In this document: positions 1-5,411 of the stretch, piece by piece
Layout of the letters: every line of letters begins with the position of its first letter
Position numbering within the stretch: position 1 is the stretch's first letter
Assembly: GCA_014376885.1 (NCBI GenBank)
Contig: JACMQR010000337.1
Location: 1-13,218 of the forward strand
Source of the DNA: Polaromonas sp.
GTDB taxonomy: Bacteria; Pseudomonadota; Gammaproteobacteria; Burkholderiales; Burkholderiaceae_C
Direction of reading: 5' to 3'
Length of the DNA stretch: 13,218 nucleotides
Notes under the pieces: generated by a model
The model's database searches: none
What the model saw: the letters and a program-made list of their open reading frames with translations, nothing else
What the model was told of the DNA's origin: nothing
Translations under genes and position numbers: made by a program

Positions 1-52
1 CCGCCAACACAATCGCCAAGCCAGCCACCAACAAGCATTTAAACAACTTCAT
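1..52 (-). CDS. N-terminus of an unidentified exported protein (partial)
   Basis: Reading leftwards from an ATG at 52-50, the first 17 codons give MKLFKCLLVAGLAIVLA. This is a lysine-containing n-region followed by a hydrophobic core, the pattern of a Sec or lipoprotein signal peptide. The window ends before any cleavage site or lipobox can be seen. A purine-rich stretch (AAAGAGTGA) sits just upstream of the ATG as a plausible ribosome binding site. The start lies 35 bp after the pilQ stop on the same strand, so it could be the distal gene of the pil operon. Many other betaproteobacteria have aroK (shikimate kinase, cytoplasmic) after pilQ; this hydrophobic N-terminus does not fit aroK. The function cannot be told from this fragment, and a chance ORF is possible. 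Confidence 0.45.
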   Translation of the reverse strand, partial: MKLFKCLLVAGLAIVLA

Positions 53-87
53 TTCACTCTTTCGAAACTTCGGCAAATAAATTCAAC

Positions 88-2229
88 CTACCGCACAGCC
101 GCCCGGTCCGTGATCATCTTCGGCGTGATGAACACCAGCATCTCCTGCTTTCGGGAGTTGCGCGTGCGGCTTTTGAACAGGTTGCCCAGATAGGGCACGT
201 CGCCGAGCAGGGGAACTTTTGTTTCATTGTTGGTTTCTTCGAGCGTGAAGATGCCGCCAATGACCACCGTGCCGCCGTTTTCGACCAGCACCTGGGTCTG
301 GATGTGCTTGGTGTCGATCGCAATGCCGGCGGCGGTTGTTTCGCCGCGGCTGTCCTTGTTCACATCCAGGTTGAGGATGATGTTGCCTTCGGGGGTGATT
401 TGCGGCGTCACTTCGAGCTTTAAATTGGCCTTGCGAAAGGCCAGTGACGTGGCGCCGCTGGACGTGGCGATCTGGTACGGAAACTCGGTGCCCTGCTCGA
501 TCAGCGCCTTGACCTGGTCGGCTGTCACGACGCGCGGGCTCGAGACAATCTTGCCCTTGCCGTCGGCCTCCAGCGCAGAAAGCTCCAGGTTCAGAAAGCG
601 GTTGGCCGAGGCGTTGAAAATAGACACCGCGAACGACGCGGCAGCGTTGGCAACGCCCAGGGCCGAGGCCGGCAAATTGACGAAGTTGCCCGAGGTATTG
701 GCGCCCGGCGTGCTGCTGTAGCTGGTTCCAGCGGCAGCATTGGTGTTGCCGCTGGTGAAGGCGCCTGCGGGGCCGATCTGGCCGCCGCCCAGGCGGACAC
801 CCAGGGACCGGCCGAAGGTGTCTGACGCCTCGACAATCCGCGCTTCGATCAGCACCTGGCGCACCGCAATGTCGAGCTTGCCGATAAAGCTCTGCACCTG
901 CTCCAGCCGGGAAGGAATGTCGGTGACAAACAGCTGGTTGGTGCGCGGCTCGGCAATCACGCTGCCCCGGCTGGACAGTATGCGAGCGGCCGTCGGCGCG
1001 GCGCCGCCTGCCGATATCTGCGCCGCAATTTCACTGGCCTTGGCATAGTTGATCTGAAAGGACTGGGTGCGCACCGCCTCCAGGCTCTGGATGGCGACGC
1101 GCGACTCCAGCTCCTGCTTGTCCTTGGCGGCAAGTTCGTCTTTGGGCGCAATCAAGAGCACATTGCCTGTCTTGCGCATTCCCAGGCTTTTCGCCTGCAG
1201 GATGATGTCCAGCGCCTGGTCCCAGGGCACGTCTTTCAGGCGCAGGGTGACCGATCCGGTGACTGTGTCGGAAGTCACCACATTGAAATTGGTGAAATCG
1301 GCAATCACCTGGAGAAGCGAGCGAATTTCGATGTTTTGAAAGTTCAGGGAAAGTTTTTCGCCGTTAAAGCCCGTGCCCTGCGTCAGCTTGTCGGGGTCGA
1401 CTTTTTGGGCGCGCACTTCGAGCACGAACTGGTTGTCGCTCTGGTAGGCGCTTTGCTCCCACTGGCCCGTCGGCTCCACCACCATGCGAACCTTGTCGCC
1501 CACCTGGGAGGTGGTCACGGTTTGCACCGGCGTGCCAAAGTCGGTGACATCGAGCCGGCGGCGCAGCCCTTCGGGCAATGCGGTTTTCAAGAACTCGACG
1601 ACCACTGTTTTGCCCTGCTGGCGAATGTCGACACCGACGTCGTTGTTGGGCAGGGCCACCACGATGCGGCCGGAGTTGTCCGGGCCCCGGCGAAAGTCGA
1701 TGTCTCTCAAGGGCAGCGTGTCGCGGTTGCGGCTTTCTGAAAATACGGGCGCCACGGCCACCGAGGGCGCTGTCGCCGCCTGGGAATCGAGCACGATCAG
1801 CAATGACTTGCCCTGCAGTTCAGCCTTGTAGGCTGTGGGCGTCTTCAAATTAAGCACCACCCGGGTGCGCTCGCCGGCCTGGATCACATTGGCCGAGCGC
1901 ATGTTGCCCAGGTTGATCTCGATGGCCGAGCGCCCTATGGCATTGCCAACGCCCTGAAAATCGAGTGCGATGCGGGCGGGCGACTGAATGCTGAAACCCG
2001 CAGGAACAGCGCTCAGGGGCTCGGCCAGATCGATCCGGATGACTTCCTGGCCGCCCTGCACCGAACCGGAAACGGCCTGAATCGAGTTTTCTGCCTGCGC
2101 CAGCAGCGGAACGGCACTGGCCAGCAGCACCAGGCCGAACAGCGCGCCGCGCAGCGCCCGCTCCAGCAAACGTGGCAGACTTTCTTGCGCGCTTGCCTGG
2201 GCTGCCAATTTTGCGGTCTGCTTGTTCAT
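88..2229 (-). CDS. pilQ: Type IV pilus outer-membrane secretin PilQ
   Basis: PilQ forms the multimeric outer-membrane channel through which the type IV pilus passes; it is also needed for twitching and often for DNA uptake. The 713-residue product has a signal peptide ending near LAQA (about residue 46), two AMIN-type domains (about 50-148 and 170-272) thought to bind peptidoglycan, an STN/N0 domain (about 292-362), a Secretin_N domain (about 388-455) and the C-terminal secretin barrel (about 500-710). The hallmark VPLLGDVPYLGNLFK is at about 672-686. A Gly/Ser/Ala/Asn-rich stretch lies at about 485-530, where secretins vary. I chose the ATG at 2229-2227 because it overlaps the pilP stop as ATGA and has AGAGAG just upstream. 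A longer reading to 2274 would add 15 residues before the signal peptide and overlap pilP by 49 bases. The assignment is very secure. Confidence 0.97.
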   Translation of the reverse strand: MNKQTAKLAAQASAQESLPRLLERALRGALFGLVLLASAVPLLAQAENSIQAVSGSVQGGQEVIRIDLAEPLSAVPAGFSIQSPARIALDFQGVGNAIGRSAIEINLGNMRSANVIQAGERTRVVLNLKTPTAYKAELQGKSLLIVLDSQAATAPSVAVAPVFSESRNRDTLPLRDIDFRRGPDNSGRIVVALPNNDVGVDIRQQGKTVVVEFLKTALPEGLRRRLDVTDFGTPVQTVTTSQVGDKVRMVVEPTGQWEQSAYQSDNQFVLEVRAQKVDPDKLTQGTGFNGEKLSLNFQNIEIRSLLQVIADFTNFNVVTSDTVTGSVTLRLKDVPWDQALDIILQAKSLGMRKTGNVLLIAPKDELAAKDKQELESRVAIQSLEAVRTQSFQINYAKASEIAAQISAGGAAPTAARILSSRGSVIAEPRTNQLFVTDIPSRLEQVQSFIGKLDIAVRQVLIEARIVEASDTFGRSLGVRLGGGQIGPAGAFTSGNTNAAAGTSYSSTPGANTSGNFVNLPASALGVANAAASFAVSIFNASANRFLNLELSALEADGKGKIVSSPRVVTADQVKALIEQGTEFPYQIATSSGATSLAFRKANLKLEVTPQITPEGNIILNLDVNKDSRGETTAAGIAIDTKHIQTQVLVENGGTVVIGGIFTLEETNNETKVPLLGDVPYLGNLFKSRTRNSRKQEMLVFITPKMITDRAAVR

Positions 2230-2777
2230 TTCGTTCTCTCTTGAAGCTGTAAAGTCGCCGGACGCTCTGTCCACTCACCGGCTGCGTCCTGCACGATTTC
2301 ACGCAATGCGACACTGGCTTCAGTCACCGCAGTAATCCGGCCATAGTTTTGGCCCAGGTAGTTGCCGACCCGAACCTGGTAGATCAGGTTGTCCACCCGC
2401 ACCAGCGCCACCGGTCGCCCGGCTTTCGTCAGGCTGCCGACCATCGCCACGGCGTCCAGCGGCATGGCCTCCAGCGGCTCCTTGCGGCGGCTCAGCTCGG
2501 GCGCGATCAACGCCGCGTTGGCGGTGGCTTCGCTGGAATCGCGCTTGAGGGCCTGCACCAGTTTTTGGTTGCTGAAGGGCTCGATCAAGCCTTCCTGGCC
2601 ATAGGTCTGGGGGGTGAATTTGGTGGGCGGCTGCAAGACCGTGATCTTTGGCCGGGTCGCATTGCGCTCGGCATTCATCCACTGCTGCAGTTCTTCCTGC
2701 TCAGGCGAGCCGCAGCCGGCAAGGCACAGCAAACCAAGCGCCATCGCCATGGCAGGACCGTGTGACCGGACGCTCAT
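2226..2777 (-). CDS. pilP: Type IV pilus assembly lipoprotein PilP
   Basis: PilP is an inner-membrane lipoprotein. It connects the PilN/PilO periplasmic heterodimer to the N0 domain of the secretin PilQ. The 183-residue product has a type II signal peptide ending in the lipobox LAGC, with lipidated Cys at residue 22. A flexible linker follows, then a C-terminal beta domain (about 95-180) carrying RRKEPLEAMPLDAV and IYQVRVGNYLGQNYG, both typical of the family. The length is usual. The start codon overlaps the pilO stop as ATGA, and the stop overlaps the pilQ start the same way, which suggests translational coupling along pilO-pilP-pilQ. The call rests on the lipobox, the family motifs and the position in the operon. 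Confidence 0.95.
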   Translation of the reverse strand: MSVRSHGPAMAMALGLLCLAGCGSPEQEELQQWMNAERNATRPKITVLQPPTKFTPQTYGQEGLIEPFSNQKLVQALKRDSSEATANAALIAPELSRRKEPLEAMPLDAVAMVGSLTKAGRPVALVRVDNLIYQVRVGNYLGQNYGRITAVTEASVALREIVQDAAGEWTERPATLQLQERTK

Positions 2778-3448
2778 TTTTTGACCCCGCTGGCTGCGGC
2801 ATTTTTGCGATTCAGGGCAACTTCTTCCGGATCGAGGTAGCGGAAGGTTTTTGCGGTGGCGTCCATGACCAGGTTGCCATCCTTGGCGGGCACTATGGCC
2901 ATGTTGTTCAGGGTCACGATGCGGGACAGGTTGGCAATGTCGGCGGCAAACGAGCCCATGTCATGGTAGCGGCCGGTGACCCGCACGGCGATGGGCAATT
3001 CGGCGTAATAGTCCCGCACAATCACCTGGCCGGGTCGAAACAGCTCGAACTGCAGGCTGCGGCCCAGACCGGCCTGGTTGATGTCGGACAGCAAGGCATC
3101 CATCTCGGCTTTGCTGGGCAGCTGCTTTTCAAGCTGCGTCACATACTGCTGGACCTGCTCGCGCTGCTTTTTCAGCGTTTCCAGGTTCACGGCCTGCGCC
3201 AGCTTTCCGGTGTAGGCCTGCCTGAGCTGAACTTCCTTGGCCTTTTCAGCCGTCAGCTCGTCGTCGACGGCGCTCAGCCAGACAAACCACAGGGCCACCA
3301 CAACGGCGGCTGTCACAGCCGCGCACAGGAGAAAACGCGGAACAGGCGGCCAGGACGACGGGTCGTTGGTGTCCAGGCCAGTAAACTGGTTTCGGACACG
3401 GCTTTGAAAGGCCGAGAAATCGCTAGAGGTTCGGGAATTTTTTGCCAT
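2774..3448 (-). CDS. pilO: Type IV pilus inner-membrane alignment protein PilO
   Basis: PilO is a bitopic inner-membrane protein. It pairs with PilN and through PilP links the motor complex to the secretin. The 224-residue product has a short cytoplasmic N-terminus, one transmembrane helix (about residues 38-60, FLLCAAVTAAVVVALWFVWL), a periplasmic coiled coil (about 65-115, including LKKQREQVQQYVTQLEKQLP) and a ferredoxin-like domain with the family stretch YYAELPIAVRVTGRYHDMG near 147-165. It is the only gene in this operon not overlapped by its upstream neighbour. There are 19 bp between the pilN stop and this ATG, and I see no good Shine-Dalgarno sequence in them. A perfect 8-bp inverted repeat spans this junction and is listed separately. 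Confidence 0.95.
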   Translation of the reverse strand: MAKNSRTSSDFSAFQSRVRNQFTGLDTNDPSSWPPVPRFLLCAAVTAAVVVALWFVWLSAVDDELTAEKAKEVQLRQAYTGKLAQAVNLETLKKQREQVQQYVTQLEKQLPSKAEMDALLSDINQAGLGRSLQFELFRPGQVIVRDYYAELPIAVRVTGRYHDMGSFAADIANLSRIVTLNNMAIVPAKDGNLVMDATAKTFRYLDPEEVALNRKNAAASGVKK

Positions 3449-3455
3449 GATCAGT

Positions 3456-3491
3456 TCGCCGGCCGCCTCATGTCTTGCCCGCAGCCGGCGA
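3456..3491 (-). other. Hairpin at the pilN-pilO junction
   Basis: TCGCCGGC at 3456-3463 is the exact reverse complement of GCCGGCGA at 3484-3491, with 20 bases between. In the minus-strand mRNA this gives an 8-bp GC-rich stem whose loop holds the pilN stop codon (3470-3468). The foot of the stem lies 7 bases before the pilO ATG. It could slow or retune ribosomes entering pilO, or protect or target the message for cleavage. The role is inferred. GC-rich coding sequence produces such pairs by chance fairly often. Confidence 0.35.
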
Positions 3492-4076
3492 TGACGCCAC
3501 GGCTTCTTTTTGGGCAGCGGCGCGTTTGATTTCCATCCGCATCGAAAAATTCGACACCCGGCGCTGGTCGCGCTGACTCAGCGTGACGGTTCCGGCGGTG
3601 ATTTCGACCAGTTCGGGCTTGGACAGCCAGGGGCTGTTGTTGGAAAGATTGCGCAAAAGCTCTGACACCCGTTCGTTGGACTGGGCAATGCCGGTGATCA
3701 AAATCACCTGGTTTTCCTGCTTCAAGCTGTTGATGTACACCCCGTCAGGAAGCTGCCTGGCCAGTTCGCTCAACAGGTAAACCGGCAGGTTGCGGTTGCC
3801 CTGCAAATCCTCGACCGCTGTCTGGCGCGCCTTGAGCGAGGTGATTTCTGCCTGCAGCGTGGCGATGTCCTTGATCTGCACATCCAGGCGCGTGATTTCG
3901 GACTGCAAAAAAGTGTTTCTCCCGCGCTGGCCCTCAATCTGGGTCAAATACCAGTAGTACAGGATGCTGCAAACCAGCAGTCCGGCCAGCGCGGCCAGGC
4001 CCAGGGTAACAAAGAAGACTTCGCGCCGCAGCTTGCGGGCCGCTTCGCGGTGCGGCAGCAGGTTGATCAAGATCAC
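3468..4076 (-). CDS. pilN: Type IV pilus inner-membrane alignment protein PilN (GTG start)
   Basis: PilN is a bitopic inner-membrane protein. Its cytoplasmic N-terminal tail docks into PilM, and its periplasmic part pairs with PilO. With the GTG start at 4076-4074 the product is 202 residues and begins MILINLLPHRE. The INLLPHRE segment (4-11) is the conserved PilM-binding motif. A single transmembrane helix follows (about 21-44), then a coiled coil (about 45-95) and a periplasmic ferredoxin-like domain (about 100-180). I chose GTG because it overlaps the pilM stop as GTGA, like the other junctions of the operon, and puts the motif at the extreme N-terminus where the family has it. A longer reading from an ATG at 4106 would add ten residues with no family match. 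Confidence 0.94.
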   Translation of the reverse strand: MILINLLPHREAARKLRREVFFVTLGLAALAGLLVCSILYYWYLTQIEGQRGRNTFLQSEITRLDVQIKDIATLQAEITSLKARQTAVEDLQGNRNLPVYLLSELARQLPDGVYINSLKQENQVILITGIAQSNERVSELLRNLSNNSPWLSKPELVEITAGTVTLSQRDQRRVSNFSMRMEIKRAAAQKEAVASSPAAGKT

Positions 4077-5152
4077 TGTGAAAACCTTCGCAATGCCAAG
4101 CCGCAAGCGGTCAGGTAGCTCGGCGCGTCGCGCCGCATTTTGCTTTCCATCACGCCGCTGCCGATGTGCATTCCATCAAACGGATTGGCCAGCTGGCAGG
4201 CAAAGGAAGTCTGCCGCGTGACCGCCTCGGTCAGTCCGTTCAGCGAGGAGGAACCGCCGGCCAGCATGACGTAATCGACCCGGTTGTGGGGCGTGCTGGT
4301 GAAGAAAAATTGCAGCGCCCGGCCAATTTCCAAGGTCAGGCTTTCAACAAACGGCTTTAGCAGGGTGGATGCGTAGTCGTCCGGCAATTCGCCGCTGCGT
4401 TTTTTGGCCTCTGCCTCGTCAAGTGAAAAGCCGTACTGCCGCACGATCAGCTGCGTCAGTTGGGCGCCGCCGAAAGCCTGGTCACGCTCGTACAGCACCT
4501 CGTCATTCCGTATGACCTGCAAGCTGGTGGCGACCGAGCCAATCTCAAACAGGGCGACCAGGGTGTCCCGGCCCTGGTTGGGCATGGTGGCAATCAGGCG
4601 CGCCGTGGCGGCGCGAGATGCGTAGGACTCGACATCCACCACCACCGGCTTGAGGCCGGCGGCCTCGGCCAGGCCCTGCCGGTCCTGGACCTTTTCCTTG
4701 CGGGAAGCGGCAATCAGCACTTCCACATCGCCGCTGGAGGTGGCGCTTGGCCCCAGCACGCAAAAATCGAGACTGACATCGTCGAGTGAAAACGGAATGT
4801 ATTTGTTGGCTTCCGATTCCACCTGGATTTCCAGCTCGTTGTCGCTCAGGCCGCCCGGCAAAATGATCTTTTTGCTGATCACCGCTGAAGGCGGCAATGC
4901 CATGGCAACATTTTTGGTGCGCGTACCGCTTTTTTTAACAACCCGGCGAAGCACTTCAGCAACTTCATCAAATTTTTCGATGTTTCCGTCAGTAACACAG
5001 CCGGCATCAAGAGGCTCGATCGCGCAGCGATCCAGAGTCAGGTTGCCGGACTTGTCCAGACTGACCTCAACGAGTGTGATACTTGATGAGCTGATGTCCA
5101 CACCCAGCAAGGGCGCTTGCTGCCGATTGAATAGCGATCCCAATGAGATCAA
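4073..5152 (-). CDS. pilM: Type IV pilus assembly protein PilM, actin-like (TTG start)
   Basis: PilM is a cytoplasmic protein of the FtsA/MreB actin-like fold. It binds ATP and the PilN tail and links the pilus motor to the alignment complex. The 359-residue product shows the first phosphate loop GVDISSSS (17-24), a second phosphate-loop region around LFEIGSVATSL (201-211) and the adenosine motif LAGGSSSLNGL (297-307). The length matches the family. The only start in the right place is a TTG at 5152-5150. Reading upstream I find no in-frame ATG or GTG before leaving the conserved region, and the product begins MISLGSLF as homologues do. Preceding bases are G-rich (CGGGGGCTTCC) rather than a clean Shine-Dalgarno. 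It is the first gene of the pil operon, divergent from ponA, an arrangement also known in Pseudomonas. Confidence 0.95.
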   Translation of the reverse strand: MISLGSLFNRQQAPLLGVDISSSSITLVEVSLDKSGNLTLDRCAIEPLDAGCVTDGNIEKFDEVAEVLRRVVKKSGTRTKNVAMALPPSAVISKKIILPGGLSDNELEIQVESEANKYIPFSLDDVSLDFCVLGPSATSSGDVEVLIAASRKEKVQDRQGLAEAAGLKPVVVDVESYASRAATARLIATMPNQGRDTLVALFEIGSVATSLQVIRNDEVLYERDQAFGGAQLTQLIVRQYGFSLDEAEAKKRSGELPDDYASTLLKPFVESLTLEIGRALQFFFTSTPHNRVDYVMLAGGSSSLNGLTEAVTRQTSFACQLANPFDGMHIGSGVMESKMRRDAPSYLTACGLALRRFSQ

Positions 5153-5290
5153 GGAAGCCCCCGGATGTGTGGCTACTGTGTAACCTGTTTGCTTAAAAAT
5201 TTTACGAATGTTAGCAGCAACCCTGTTGATGAGTAACGTCTTTTAAATACCAAAAAAAGATGTGCGTTGCCAAAATCTGACAAATTTGAG

Positions 5291-5313
5291 GGATTCTTCG
5301 CATGTAAGAATCC
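5291..5313. promoter_or_regulatory. Perfect 8-bp dyad between pilM and ponA
   Basis: GGATTCTT (5291-5298) and AAGAATCC (5306-5313) are exact reverse complements separated by CGCATGT. The dyad lies near the middle of the 259-bp divergent region, 138 bp from the pilM start and 98 bp from the ponA start. The arm length and 7-bp spacer would suit a dimeric regulator acting on one or both promoters. With no T-run after it on the plus strand, it does not look like a terminator. No protein can be named from the sequence. Confidence 0.4.
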
Positions 5314-5377
5314 AGCTTATGAAGTAACGACGTGCTTTCCTTACATTGACTGGCCCGGTTTTAACGTCGGGAATTTT

Positions 5378-5383
5378 TATAAT
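5378..5383 (+). promoter_or_regulatory. Candidate sigma-70 -10 box of ponA
   Basis: A perfect TATAAT lies 28 bp before the ponA ATG in an AT-rich patch (GAATTTTTATAATG) that stands out from its GC-rich surroundings. No matching -35 sits at 16-18 bp. The nearest good one, TTGACT at 5346-5351, is 26 bp away, which is too far. If used, transcription would begin near 5390, giving a leader of about 22 bases without a clear Shine-Dalgarno sequence. Confidence 0.35.
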
Positions 5384-5411
5384 GCGGATGCGACCTTACT
5401 GATTGACCTCG

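Noticed and set aside
2230..2274. A longer pilQ beginning at 2274.
   Set aside because: It adds 15 charged residues before the signal peptide and overlaps pilP by 49 bases. The ATG at 2229 has a good ribosome binding site and the ATGA overlap used elsewhere in the operon.
5244..5273. Minus-strand TTGGCA (5273-5268) with TATTTA (5249-5244), 18 bp apart, as the pilM promoter.
   Set aside because: The -10 matches the consensus at only half its positions, and an AT-rich intergenic region gives such pairs easily. I also looked for a sigma-54 site around TTGGCA and found no downstream GC element at the right spacing.
5346..5383. TTGACT (5346-5351) and TATAAT (5378-5383) as one ponA promoter.
   Set aside because: The spacer is 26 bp, well beyond the 16-18 bp needed, so only the -10 box is reported, at modest confidence.
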